DNA from: Pseudomonas tohonis
GTDB taxonomy: Bacteria > Pseudomonadota > Gammaproteobacteria > Pseudomonadales > Pseudomonadaceae
Direction of reading: 5' to 3'
NCBI RefSeq assembly: GCF_012767755.2
Contig: NZ_AP023189.1
Location: 2,232,001-2,296,000 of the forward strand
Length of the DNA stretch: 64,000 nt
The notes under the pieces are model-generated. The model was not told the DNA's origin. It saw only the letters and a program-made list of their open reading frames with translations, and did no database searches. A program made the translations under genes and the position numbers. Below, one piece after another: positions 40,437-49,251 of the stretch. How positions within the stretch are numbered: position 1 is the first letter of the stretch; each line of letters begins with the position of its first letter.

Positions 40437-42716
40437 ATGCCGTATCGCGCGTTGTTCGCCGCCGCCCTTCTATTCATGAGCGCTGCGGCGTATGCCGAGG
40501 GGATCTCCTACACCCGCGACATCCAGCCGATCTTCACCGAGAAATGCGTGGCCTGCCATGCGTGCTACGACTCGCCCTGCCAGCTCAACCTGGGCAGCGG
40601 CGAGGGTGCGGCGCGCGGGGCGACCAAGCTGCCGGTGTACGACGGCACGCGCACTCGCGCACAGGCCACCACGCGGCTGTTTTTCGACGCCCAGGGCGAG
40701 GCGGCATGGCGCGACAAGGGGTTCTACTCCGTGCTGCAGGGCCAGGCCCCGCAGGCAGCGCTGATGGCGCGCATGCTGGAGCTCGGGCACAGCGCGCCGC
40801 TCACGCCCAATGCCAAGCTGCCGGAAGACCTGGACATCGGCATCAATCGCCAGAACCAGTGCCCGACCCCGGACGAGTTCGACGACTATGCGAAGAAATT
40901 CGCCCACGCCGGCATGCCCTTCGCGGTGACCGGCCTGGACGACCAGCAATACCAGACGCTGCAGCGCTGGCTCGCCGCCGGTGCGCCGGTGGAGGCGAGC
41001 GCGGTGACGCCGACACAGGACGAGGCGCGGCAGATCGCCGAGTGGGAGGGGCTGCTCAACGCCCGGGGTGCCCGCGAGGTGCTGGTGGGGCGCTGGCTGT
41101 TCGAGCACCTGTTCCTTGCCCACCTGTACTTCGACGAGGGCAAGAGCGGGCATTTCTTCCAGCTGGTGCGTTCGCGCACGCCCAGCGGCAAGCCCATCGA
41201 TCCGATCGCCACGCGCCGTCCCAACGATGACCCGGGCACCGATTTCTACTACCGCCTGTGGCCCATCCAGGGCGTGATCGTGCACAAGACGCACATCACC
41301 TACCCGCTGAGCGATTCCAGGCTGGCGCGGGTCAACGAGCTGTTCTTCGGCAGCGACTGGACCACCGACAAGGTGCCGGGCTACGGCGCGCAACGCCGGG
41401 CCAACCCGTTCGAGACCTTCGAGGCCATCCCGGCCCAGGCGCGCTACCAGTTCATGCTGGATAACGCCGAGTACTTCGTGCGCACCTTCATCCGTGGCCC
41501 GGTGTGCCGCGGGCAGATCGCCACCGACGTGATCCGTGACAACTTCTGGGCGCTGTTCCAGGACCCGCAGCACGACCTCTACGTCACCGATGCCGCCTAC
41601 CGGGGCGAGGCGACGCCCTTGCTGGCGATGCCCGGGCAGTTCGACGAGATCGGCGGGTTGCTGAGCCTGTGGCACAGCTACCGCGACAAGCGCAACGCCT
41701 ACGAGGAGCTGCGGCGCGACGCCTACGCCGATGCCCCGGTGCCCACCTGGGCGGATATCTGGAGCGGCAACGACAACGCCCTGCTGTCCATCTATCGCCA
41801 GTTCGACAGCGCCTTCGTGCGCAAGGGGCTGATCGGCGAGGTGCCGCAGACGATGTGGCTGCTGGACTACCCGCTGTTCGAGCGCACCTACTACCAGTTG
41901 GTGGTGAACTTCGACGTGTACGGCAACGTTTCGCACCAGGCGCAGACGCGGTTGTATTTCGACCTGATCCGCAATGGCGCCGAGGTCAACTTCCTGCGCC
42001 TGATGCCGGCCGAGTCGCGCACCGCGATCCTCGACGACTGGTACCAGAACAGCGGCAAATTGAAGATGTGGCTGGACTACGAGGACATCGACGACGACAC
42101 GCCCACCGGGCTGTTCCTGCCGGTCGAGCGCGCCAAGGGCTCCTTCGCGGCGCAACTGCTCAAGCGCTACGCCGACCTCAATGCAAGGCCCGACCCGATC
42201 AACCGCTGCACCACCGGCAACTGCTACCGCCTGGGCATCGACCCGGCGCTGCAACAGGCCGAGCAGGCGCTGAGCCAACTGGTCAGCCGGCCGGCGGCGG
42301 GGCTCAAGGTGATCGACCAGATGCCGGAGGCGACGCTGTTGCGCGTCGAGCTGGCGGACGGGCACCGCGAGGTCTACAGCGTGCTGCGCAACCGCGCGCA
42401 CAGCAACGTGGCCTTCATGATGGGCGAGGAACTGCGCTACCAGCCCGGGCTGGACACCCTGACCATCTACCCCGGCGTGCTGACCAGCTACCCCAATTTC
42501 ATGTTCAACCTGCGCGCCGAGGAGGTGCCGGCGTTCGTCGCCGCGCTCGGGCAGGTGAAGGACACGCCGGCCTTCGACAAGGTGGTGGAGCGCTGGGGTA
42601 TCCGTCGCAGCCATCCGCAGTTCTGGCGTTACTTCCACGACCTCTCGGCCTACATCCACGAGACCGACCCGGTGGAGGCGGCCGTGCTGGACATGAACCG
42701 CTATCAGAACTTCTGA
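40437..42716 (+). CDS. cti: Periplasmic fatty acid cis/trans isomerase (cytochrome c-type)
   Basis: A 759-aa haem protein that converts cis- to trans-unsaturated fatty acids in membrane phospholipids, a fast response of Pseudomonas to solvents and heat. The signal peptide covers residues 1-20 (LLFMSAAAYA). It is followed by the haem-c motif CVACHAC at about 33-39. The remainder matches the length and order of the family. An AAGGAAAAGG ribosome-binding site precedes the ATG. A TAGAAT box at 40402 may be the promoter -10. Confidence 0.94.
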   Translation: MPYRALFAAALLFMSAAAYAEGISYTRDIQPIFTEKCVACHACYDSPCQLNLGSGEGAARGATKLPVYDGTRTRAQATTRLFFDAQGEAAWRDKGFYSVLQGQAPQAALMARMLELGHSAPLTPNAKLPEDLDIGINRQNQCPTPDEFDDYAKKFAHAGMPFAVTGLDDQQYQTLQRWLAAGAPVEASAVTPTQDEARQIAEWEGLLNARGAREVLVGRWLFEHLFLAHLYFDEGKSGHFFQLVRSRTPSGKPIDPIATRRPNDDPGTDFYYRLWPIQGVIVHKTHITYPLSDSRLARVNELFFGSDWTTDKVPGYGAQRRANPFETFEAIPAQARYQFMLDNAEYFVRTFIRGPVCRGQIATDVIRDNFWALFQDPQHDLYVTDAAYRGEATPLLAMPGQFDEIGGLLSLWHSYRDKRNAYEELRRDAYADAPVPTWADIWSGNDNALLSIYRQFDSAFVRKGLIGEVPQTMWLLDYPLFERTYYQLVVNFDVYGNVSHQAQTRLYFDLIRNGAEVNFLRLMPAESRTAILDDWYQNSGKLKMWLDYEDIDDDTPTGLFLPVERAKGSFAAQLLKRYADLNARPDPINRCTTGNCYRLGIDPALQQAEQALSQLVSRPAAGLKVIDQMPEATLLRVELADGHREVYSVLRNRAHSNVAFMMGEELRYQPGLDTLTIYPGVLTSYPNFMFNLRAEEVPAFVAALGQVKDTPAFDKVVERWGIRRSHPQFWRYFHDLSAYIHETDPVEAAVLDMNRYQNF

Positions 42717-42810
42717 GGATTTGTCGCGAATTATTCCTACTAAAACACTAGGACTTTATCCGTAGGACCTGATTGGCGTACACTGCGCCCCATGTTTGCG
42801 AGGAGTTGCC

Positions 42811-43395
42811 ATGAGCGCCATCACCATTACCCAGGCAGCCGAAGACTATCTGGCTGACCTGCTGTCGAAGCAGAACACCAGCGGTATCGGTATCCGTGTC
42901 TTCATCACCCAGCCGGGCACCCAGTACGCCGAAACCTGCATCGCCTACTGCAAGCCGGGCGAGCAGAAGCCCGAGGACACCCCGCTGGCCCTCGCGTCCT
43001 TCACCGCGTGGATCGACGGCCTGAGCGAACCCTTCCTCGAGGACGCCGTGGTCGACTACGCCACCGACCGCATGGGCGGCCAGCTGACCATCAAGGCCCC
43101 GAACGCCAAGGTGCCGATGGTCAACGAGGACAGCCCGCTGAATGAACGCATCAACTACTACCTGCAGACCGAGATCAACCCCGGCCTCGCCAGCCACGGC
43201 GGCCAGGTGAGCCTGGTGGACGTGGTCGACGAAGGCATCGCCGTGCTGCAGTTCGGCGGCGGCTGCCAGGGCTGCGGCCAGGTCGACCTGACCCTCAAGG
43301 ACGGCGTCGAGCGCACCCTGCTCGAGCGCATCCCCGAGCTGAAGGGCGTGCGTGACGTGACCGACCACAGCAACCGTGAGAACGCCTACTACTGA
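42811..43395 (+). CDS. nfuA: Fe-S biogenesis carrier NfuA
   Basis: A 194-aa protein with an N-terminal degenerate A-type carrier domain ([18 protein letters not shown]) and a C-terminal Nfu domain with the cluster-binding CxxC in [20 protein letters not shown] (about 149-168). It delivers 4Fe-4S clusters to target proteins under stress. The start at 42811 has GAGGAG upstream, and the ATG at 42796 is too far from it. It is a separate unit, with a strong terminator after it. Confidence 0.95.
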   Translation: MSAITITQAAEDYLADLLSKQNTSGIGIRVFITQPGTQYAETCIAYCKPGEQKPEDTPLALASFTAWIDGLSEPFLEDAVVDYATDRMGGQLTIKAPNAKVPMVNEDSPLNERINYYLQTEINPGLASHGGQVSLVDVVDEGIAVLQFGGGCQGCGQVDLTLKDGVERTLLERIPELKGVRDVTDHSNRENAYY

Positions 43396-43413
43396 GGCGT
43401 TGAAGCGGTAAGG

Positions 43414-43440
43414 AAAAGGCAGCCCCCGGGCTGCCTTTTT
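43414..43440 (+). terminator. Rho-independent terminator of nfuA
   Basis: AAAAGGCAGCC and GGCTGCCTTTTT pair over 11 bp around a short C/G loop, 19 bases after the nfuA stop. Confidence 0.92.
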
Positions 43441-43459
43441 CATGTCCGCAATTCCCCCC

Positions 43460-43491
43460 CGTAGGGTGGCGTAGAGCGCAGCGAAACCCAT
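43460..43491 (+). repeat. REP-type repeat, GGGTGGCGTAGAGCG family
   Basis: CGTAGGGTGGCGTAGAGCG then CAGCGAAACCCATG, nearly identical to the inverted copy at 28905-28937. The segment 43396-43661 holds the nfuA terminator, this unit, a CCGGGCTGAAGCC stub also seen near 15552, and the repeat at 43603. No gene. Confidence 0.75.
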
Positions 43492-43602
43492 GTTGCCCGA
43501 CGCCCGGGGACGCACCGGATCGATGGGATTCGCAGGGCTCATCCAATCCTGCGATCGGTCATTTCCCGGGCTGAAGCCTGGGCGGGGGTCGGTCTTGCGG
43601 GG

Positions 43603-43633
43603 GTAGAGCTTCGCGAGCAGAGCTCGCTCCTAC
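43603..43633. repeat. REP repeat (GTAGGAGCGAGC...GCTCGCGAAGCTC type)
   Basis: GTAGAGCTTCGCGAGC followed by AGAGCTCGCTCCTAC is an imperfect palindrome. It resembles the abundant Pseudomonas REP core (GAGCTCGCTCCTAC / GCTCGCGAAGCTC). Confidence 0.7.
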
Positions 43634-43661
43634 GGGGAAGTGCCGTGATGTGGGGCGGCGA

Positions 43662-44843
43662 TCACGGTGCCGCTTCTGCCTGGGCGGCCCTGCCGCGACG
43701 CACCATGAACAGCGCCAGCAGGACCACCGCCACCAGCGGCAGCATGCCGAGGTTCACCGCGCTCCAGCCGAGCCCGGTGATCAGGGCGCCGGAGGCGAAG
43801 GAGGCGCAGGCGGCCACCAGGCTGTTGCACAGCTCCATCAGCGCCTGGGCTTGGCCGCGCTCCTCGGTGGCGTGCCCTTCCGCCAGCAGCGTGGTGCCGG
43901 CCACCAGCATCAGGTTCCAGCCCAGCCCGAGCAGGAACGAGCTCATCAGGAAATACGCCATGCCCAGCCCGGCCAGGGCGATGCCGGCGCTGAAGAGCAG
44001 CAGCACGGCGCCCGACAGGGCCACGCGGCGGCTGCCGAAGCGGTCCACCAACGGGCCGGCGGCGAAGGCGGGGAGGAACATGCCGAGCATGTGCCAGCGG
44101 ATCACCTCCGACCCGGCTTCCAGCGGCAGGCCGCAGAAGCTCATGGCCAGGGGCGTCGCGTTCATCACCAGGATCATCAGCCCGTGGCCGATGGCGGTGG
44201 TGGCGATGGCGGCGCGGACCAGCGGGCGCTTGAGCAGGGCCTGGGTGGCCGCCCAGCCGGCCTTGGGCGGCCTGGGTGCCTGGCCTTCACGCAGCAGGCG
44301 CAGCAGCGCGAGGGCGACCAGCGCCAGGGCGGCGATGGCGAGGTAGGCGCCGACGAAGGGCGTTTCCAGGGCGTTGCGCGACCAGAGCGCCAGGCTCGGC
44401 GCCAGCAGCGCGGCACAGATGCCGCCACCGACCACATAGGCGGTGGCGCGGCCCTTGTGCCTGTCGTCCACGGCTTCCTGGGCGGCGAAGCGGTAGTACA
44501 TGGCCGAGGCCTGGTAGGCGCCGATCGGCAGGGCGCCCAGGCACAGCAGGATGAAGTCGCCAAGCCAGACGCCCAGGGCGCTGACCAGGCCGCCGAGCAC
44601 GCCGGCGGCGGCGCCGAGCATCAGCCCCGGGCGGCGACCGTGGCGCTGCATGAACAGTGACAGCGGCTGCACCGCCAGCAGGTTGCCCAGTACCAGCAGC
44701 GCCAGCGGCAGGGTGGCCAGGGCGTTGAGCGGCGCCAGTTGCAGCCCCACCAGCGAGGTGAGGGTGATGCCGATCATCGAGCAGCTCCAGTACAGCGCCT
44801 GGCCGGCGAACAGCAGGCGGATGCTCGGGTTGCGCAGCAGCAT
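43662..44843 (-). CDS. MFS transporter
   Basis: A 393-aa protein with about 12 membrane segments. The loop motifs include QRHGRRPGLMLGAAAG between TM2 and TM3 and DRFGSRRVALSGA between TM8 and TM9, typical of the major facilitator superfamily. The substrate is unknown. It is the last of four closely spaced minus-strand genes (15 bases after the HPP gene). A homologue follows nfuA in P. aeruginosa. Confidence 0.88.
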   Translation of the reverse strand: MLLRNPSIRLLFAGQALYWSCSMIGITLTSLVGLQLAPLNALATLPLALLVLGNLLAVQPLSLFMQRHGRRPGLMLGAAAGVLGGLVSALGVWLGDFILLCLGALPIGAYQASAMYYRFAAQEAVDDRHKGRATAYVVGGGICAALLAPSLALWSRNALETPFVGAYLAIAALALVALALLRLLREGQAPRPPKAGWAATQALLKRPLVRAAIATTAIGHGLMILVMNATPLAMSFCGLPLEAGSEVIRWHMLGMFLPAFAAGPLVDRFGSRRVALSGAVLLLFSAGIALAGLGMAYFLMSSFLLGLGWNLMLVAGTTLLAEGHATEERGQAQALMELCNSLVAACASFASGALITGLGWSAVNLGMLPLVAVVLLALFMVRRGRAAQAEAAP

Positions 44844-44858
44844 GGGGACCTCGGCGGC

Positions 44859-45368
44859 TTACCAGTATTTGGGGTAGCGGGCCTCGCGGCTCGCGTTGTT
44901 GTAGACCAGCGCCACCAGCACCAGCAGCAGGGCGCCGCTGAGGGTGGGGTAGAGCAGGAAGTCCCAGCCCGGCTGCAGGAGGAAGACGATCACCGGATTG
45001 GAGCCGGCCGGCGGGTGCACGGTCCGGGTCAGCATCATCAGGGCGATCGCGCTGCCCACCGCCAGTGCCACGGCCCACCAGTGCGGGCCGCAGACATACA
45101 GGAAGGCCAGGCCCGTGAAGGTGCTCAGCAAGTGGCCGAAGACGACGTTGCGCGGCTGCGAGAAGGGCACGTCGGGGAAGCCGAAGACCAGCACGCAGGA
45201 GGCGCCGAAGGAGCCGAGCAGCAGGCTCAGGGTCAGCGCGTCGCCCAGGCCGGCGATGCTGGCGATGGCGAGGACGCCGCCGAGCCAGGCGATGAACACC
45301 TGGCGCGTGGCGGGACGAGGGGGCAGGGCGACGGCGTCGCCACGGAATTTCTTCATCAGTTCGAGCAT
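44859..45368 (-). CDS. HPP-family integral membrane protein
   Basis: A 169-aa protein with four or five membrane helices and the family signature TRTVHPPAGSNPV near residues 119-131. Plant and cyanobacterial HPP proteins transport nitrite into plastids; bacterial substrates are not established. It is separated by 15 bases from both the DUF1272 gene before it and the MFS gene after it. Confidence 0.9.
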   Translation of the reverse strand: MLELMKKFRGDAVALPPRPATRQVFIAWLGGVLAIASIAGLGDALTLSLLLGSFGASCVLVFGFPDVPFSQPRNVVFGHLLSTFTGLAFLYVCGPHWWAVALAVGSAIALMMLTRTVHPPAGSNPVIVFLLQPGWDFLLYPTLSGALLLVLVALVYNNASREARYPKYW

Positions 45369-45383
45369 GGTCGTCTTCCGGGT

Positions 45384-45632
45384 TCAGGCGCGCTTGGCGC
45401 AGCCAGTGGGGTGGTGGATGCGCTGGCTCGATGGCGGATTGGCGGCGAGCTTGGCGGCGGGGCGGATGGGGCGCCCGACCAGCTTGCCGGCGCAGTTGGG
45501 GCAATGGCCGGCGAGGTGGGTTTCGACGCAATCGCGGCAGAAGGTGCACTCGAAGGAGCAGATCATCGCCTCGGCGGAGTCGGGCGGCAGGTCCTTGTCG
45601 CAGCATTCGCAGTTGGGGCGCAGTTCCAGCAT
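45384..45632 (-). CDS. DUF1272 small zinc-ribbon-like protein
   Basis: An 82-aa protein starting MLELRPNCECCDKDLPPDS. Seven cysteines appear in the pattern CECC...CSFECTFCRDC...CPNC, a probable two-site zinc fold. This is the DUF1272 family. The start at 45632 is chosen because the open frame upstream lies inside the neighbouring regulator. It has GGAAACC upstream. It sits between the GlxA-type regulator (10-base gap) and the HPP gene. Function unknown. Confidence 0.87.
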   Translation of the reverse strand: MLELRPNCECCDKDLPPDSAEAMICSFECTFCRDCVETHLAGHCPNCAGKLVGRPIRPAAKLAANPPSSQRIHHPTGCAKRA

Positions 45633-45642
45633 GGCGGTTTCC

Positions 45643-46650
45643 TCAGGGCGTGGTGGGGCGTCCGAAGCGCTCCGCGTATTCCTGCGGGCTGATGGACAGG
45701 TGCTTGTGAAAGGTGCGCCGCAGGTTCTCGGGATGGCCGAAGCCGGTGAGGCGGGCCACGGTGGCGATGGAGGCCTGGGCGTCCTGGAGCAATGCGCGGG
45801 CCGCCTCCAGGCGCACCCGTTCGACGTACTTTCCGGGCCCCATGCCCAGCTCCTGGACGAAGGCCCGGGACAGGCTGCGTGGAGCCATGCGCGCCTGGGT
45901 GGCCAGTGCCTCCAGCGACAGGTCGCCACCGAGGTTGCCGGGGATCCACTCCAGCAATGCGGCCAGGCGCGGCGTGCGGCTGGGTTCGCAGTTGAGCAGC
46001 GCGCTGAACTGCGCCTGGCCGCCGGGGCGACGCAGGAACAGCACCAGCCGGCGCGCGACCGCCAGCGCCATGGTGCGGCCGAGGTCGGCTTCCACCAGGG
46101 CCAGCGCGAGGTCGATGCCGGCGGTGACCCCGGCGGACGTGAATACGTGCGGGTCGCCGTCGCGGCCGTCGGGGGCGTAGGTGTGCAGGCGATCGCCCTG
46201 CACGTCGATGTCGCAATAGCCGCCGAGGGCGGGCACGTCGGACCAATGGGTGGTGGCGCTGCGCCCGGCCAGGAGGCCGGCGGCGGCGAGGATCAGCGCG
46301 CCGGAGCAGATGGAGCCGAGCCGCCGCACCCGGGGCTCGGCCTCACGCAGCCAGGCCAGCAGGGGCGGGTTGCGGCACATGCGCTCGACGCCCATGCCGC
46401 CGGCCACCAGCAAGGTATCGAGGCTGGCCGGGTCGACTTCGTGATAGGCGGCCTCGGCGACCAGGGCGAAGCCGGCGGAGGTTTTCACCGCGCCGGCCTC
46501 GGTGCCGATCAGGCGGATCCGGTAGGCATCGGGGAGGCCCTGGCGCTGGCGTTCGACGTTGGCCGAGGCGAAGACCTGCAGCGGGCCGGTCACGTCCAGG
46601 CTCATCACATCGTCGAAGGCCAGGCAGGCAATGGTGCGCAGGGTGTCCAT
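45643..46650 (-). CDS. GlxA-type transcriptional regulator (DJ-1/PfpI plus AraC)
   Basis: A 335-aa regulator. The N-terminal DJ-1/PfpI-like domain spans about 1-180, with the nucleophile-elbow region RRLGSICSGALILAAAGLL. The AraC helix-turn-helix pair is at the C-terminus (ARLTGFGHPENLRRTFHKHL). GlxA regulators control catabolism of small amines or amides. It leads the DUF1272-HPP-MFS cluster and probably controls it. ATGs at 46662 and 46650 are both possible; a TGGAA ribosome-binding site favours 46650. Confidence 0.88.
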   Translation of the reverse strand: MDTLRTIACLAFDDVMSLDVTGPLQVFASANVERQRQGLPDAYRIRLIGTEAGAVKTSAGFALVAEAAYHEVDPASLDTLLVAGGMGVERMCRNPPLLAWLREAEPRVRRLGSICSGALILAAAGLLAGRSATTHWSDVPALGGYCDIDVQGDRLHTYAPDGRDGDPHVFTSAGVTAGIDLALALVEADLGRTMALAVARRLVLFLRRPGGQAQFSALLNCEPSRTPRLAALLEWIPGNLGGDLSLEALATQARMAPRSLSRAFVQELGMGPGKYVERVRLEAARALLQDAQASIATVARLTGFGHPENLRRTFHKHLSISPQEYAERFGRPTTP

Positions 46651-46750
46651 GGCGTATTCCATCAGGTTGATGGCGCCAGTCTGCGTCCTGCCGGGTTTGG
46701 CGACAATGACAATAACCCCACAGATATTGCCAAGGCGCTGGCCGGGTCGT

Positions 46751-47782
46751 TCAGCCCGCCGGGTCGGTGTGCAGCGCCTGGAGGAAGTTCATCAATGACG
46801 CTTCCTCGGCGCTGAGGCCCTTGCGCTTGCGGGCTTTCTTCAGGCCCTGCAGCTCGCCGGCGAGGAAGGCGTCGATGATGGCCGGGTGGACGTAGCACTT
46901 GCGGCAGACGGCGGGGGTGTTGCCCAGCTCGCGGGAGACCTGGCGGATCACCTCCACCAGGTGCTTCTTGGCGCTCGCCTCGTTCTGCCAGCGGTGCTTG
47001 CGCAAGTGCTCCAGGGCCAGGGCGCTGCCGGCCCAGGTGCGGTAGTCCTTGGCGGTGAAGTCCTCGCCGGCATGGCCGCGCAGGTAGTCGTTGATGTCGT
47101 GGGAGCTGATGGTGCGGCGTTCGGCCCCCTCGTCGAGGTACTGGAACAGGTGCTGGCCGGGCAGCTCCAGGCAGCGCCGGAGGATGCGCGCCAGTCGCGG
47201 ATTGCTGAGCTTCACGCTGTGCTCGACGCCGCTCTTGCCCTTGAACTCGAAGCGGATGCTGCTGCCCTTCACGTCGACGTGGCGGGTGCGCAGGGTGGTG
47301 AGGCCGAAGGATTTGTTGTCCCGCGCGTAGCGGCTGTTGCCGATGCGGATCAGGGTGCGGTCGAGCAGGGCGACGACGGCGGCCATGACCTTGTCGCGGC
47401 CGAGGCCGGGCTCGTCCAGGTGCAGGTCGATCCGCCGGCGCAGGGTCGGCAGGGCCTGGCCGAAACGCAGCAGGCGCTCGTACTTGGCGGCGTCGCGTAT
47501 CTCGATCCACAACGGGTGGTAGCGGTATTGCTTGCGCCGACGGGCATCCCGCGCGGTGGCCTGGATGTGGCCTTGTGGGTCGGCGCAGATCCACACCTCC
47601 TGGTAGGCGGGCGGGATGGCCAGTTTGTTGATGCGCTGGATCTCCAACTCGTCGCGGATGGGGCGGCCGGCGAGGTCGATGTAGACGAACTTGCCGCGCT
47701 GCAGGCGCCGGGCGAAGCCGGGCATGCTGTCTTCGACGTAGCGCAGTTGCGGCGGCAGGGCGGGGGGTGTCGCGGCTGTCAT
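46751..47782 (-). CDS. Type IB DNA topoisomerase (poxvirus-like)
   Basis: A 343-aa bacterial topoisomerase IB that relaxes supercoils through a 3'-phosphotyrosine. The N-terminal domain has GKFVYIDLAGRPIRD and NKLAIPPAYQEVWICAD. The catalytic core includes KGSSIRFEFKGKSG, the basic residues of HDINDYLRG, and the nucleophile in CRKCYVHPAIIDAF (about Y297). The start at 47782 overlaps the stop of the upstream YetF-like gene (ATGA). Confidence 0.92.
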   Translation of the reverse strand: MTAATPPALPPQLRYVEDSMPGFARRLQRGKFVYIDLAGRPIRDELEIQRINKLAIPPAYQEVWICADPQGHIQATARDARRRKQYRYHPLWIEIRDAAKYERLLRFGQALPTLRRRIDLHLDEPGLGRDKVMAAVVALLDRTLIRIGNSRYARDNKSFGLTTLRTRHVDVKGSSIRFEFKGKSGVEHSVKLSNPRLARILRRCLELPGQHLFQYLDEGAERRTISSHDINDYLRGHAGEDFTAKDYRTWAGSALALEHLRKHRWQNEASAKKHLVEVIRQVSRELGNTPAVCRKCYVHPAIIDAFLAGELQGLKKARKRKGLSAEEASLMNFLQALHTDPAG

Positions 47783-48492
47783 GCGTGCGCCTCCACGGGT
47801 GAGGCCTGGTGCTTGCGGCCCAGGGCGTGCGACCAGGCGTGGCCGTCGCAGCGGGGGCAATGGGCCTCCTGCCCGCGGGCGAGGCGCTGGGTGAACCCGC
47901 ACCGGTTGCAGGCGTAGAGGCCGTCCTCGCTGGGGCGCTCCACGGTCTGGCGCAATTGGCGGGGTAGCACGGAGAGGCCTTCGCGCACCTCGCTGTCATC
48001 GAAGAAGTAGAGGCTGACGTCGCCATTCACTTCGAGTATGGCCAGCCGCACCTGGCCCAGGTGCTCGACGCTCTGGCGGCGCAGCTCCATGAAGAACTCG
48101 TCGCTGGAGATGTTGTGACGGGCCAGGGCGTCGATGTCGTAGAGGCCGTCGCGGATGATCACCACCGGTTCGCCCTCCAGCCAGGCGCCGAAGCGGCGGC
48201 TGTGCTCCATGGCGTAGGTGGTGACGCGGTACAGCACCAGCAGGGTGACGAAGACCACGAGGATCGGCAGCAGGGGCACGTCTTCGTAGAAGGAGACGTC
48301 GCCGGCGGCGGAGCCGAGGGTGAGGATCACCAGGACCTCGAACAGGGATATCTGCCGTACGCCGCGCCGTCCGGAAATCTTCAGGAACGCGAACACCACC
48401 ATGAAGGCGAAGAGGGCGCGCAACGCGACTTCGGCGAGGAAGCCGAGGGGGAACTGATCGATGAGGATTCGCTGCCAATCGAATGGGCTCAT
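47779..48492 (-). CDS. DUF421/YetF-type membrane protein with C-terminal zinc ribbon
   Basis: A 237-aa protein with three membrane helices (about 20-110; LKISGRRGVRQISLFEVLVI is the family signature) and a cytoplasmic YetF domain (LARHNISSDEFFMELRRQ). It ends in an added zinc-ribbon-like module, CNRCGFTQRLARG then CPRCDGHAW, near 195-220. YetF proteins occur in spore and stress contexts. The four-cysteine tail is not part of the core family. It overlaps the topoisomerase gene by 4 bases. Confidence 0.85.
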   Translation of the reverse strand: MSPFDWQRILIDQFPLGFLAEVALRALFAFMVVFAFLKISGRRGVRQISLFEVLVILTLGSAAGDVSFYEDVPLLPILVVFVTLLVLYRVTTYAMEHSRRFGAWLEGEPVVIIRDGLYDIDALARHNISSDEFFMELRRQSVEHLGQVRLAILEVNGDVSLYFFDDSEVREGLSVLPRQLRQTVERPSEDGLYACNRCGFTQRLARGQEAHCPRCDGHAWSHALGRKHQASPVEAHA

Positions 48493-48683
48493 GGCCTGTG
48501 TGCTCCTTGCGCGGGTCGAAACGAGGCGTCGCGGGCGGTTGCCGCGTGTGCTCGGGGCTGCAAGGTTATGGACAGCGAAGGCGGGGAAATTTCGTCAGTG
48601 ACAGACGAGGCGGCGTCGCGATGACGCCAGGGCGGGCAGCCGGGAAGCTGCCCGCCGCGCAGTGGGCACAGCGCTGGAAGGTG

Positions 48684-48953
48684 TTACTCGGGCATTTTCC
48701 AGGGGTCGAGGCTGTAGCCCTTGCGGCTCAGCTCCTCGCGGGACTGCTTGAGGATGCTGGCCAGTTGTTGGGGGTCGCAGTAGGTGCTGCTGGCGATTTT
48801 CGAGCGGCCCAGCAGGCGCGTGCTGGTGCGGTCGATGACACTGAGGCTGAGCTCGCCGTTGCCATCCTGAGGGGCCCAGGCCACGCACTGGAAGGGTTGG
48901 AAGGCGCGGCCGGCGATGATCAGGGCTTCGTTGACGCGAAGTGTTGCGTTCAT
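48684..48953 (-). CDS. Conserved hypothetical 89-aa protein
   Basis: A small soluble protein with FQPFQCVAWAPQDGNGELSL, a conserved-looking DRTSTRLLGRSKIASSTY stretch and a C-terminal helix (ASILKQSREELSRKGY). No signal peptide or catalytic motif. The start has AGACCCACCCC upstream, a weak ribosome-binding site. Pseudomonas homologues are annotated only as hypothetical, as far as I recall. Confidence 0.65.
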   Translation of the reverse strand: MNATLRVNEALIIAGRAFQPFQCVAWAPQDGNGELSLSVIDRTSTRLLGRSKIASSTYCDPQQLASILKQSREELSRKGYSLDPWKMPE

Positions 48954-49251
48954 GGGGTGGGTCTCTCCGTATTGTGCCCAACGAGGTCGACGGGGCCGGT
49001 CGTATCGACCGTTGCCTGCCGTCGTGGATATGGATGGCGAAACCTGACCAGGAAGTCACAGCGGGTCGTGAATAAATAACTATTTGTCGCAGCAATGAAT
49101 GGAATGGCGATAACGCTCTCGAAAAACCGTCATTTCCGTGCGCTCGACGACCCGGCTCGGGTTATACAGATGCGCCGTGTACCGGGCCATCCGCGCCGGT
49201 ATGATTCCTTCCATGTCCGCCATGCACCTGTGAACCATCGGGGTAGATGCA
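48954..49251. other. Gene-free interval before the C39-like lipoprotein
   Basis: An intergenic region between divergent genes, locally AT-richer around 49060-49110 (GAATAAATAACTATTTG), which may hold promoters. No open frame with coding character or RNA fold was recognised. Confidence 0.4.
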
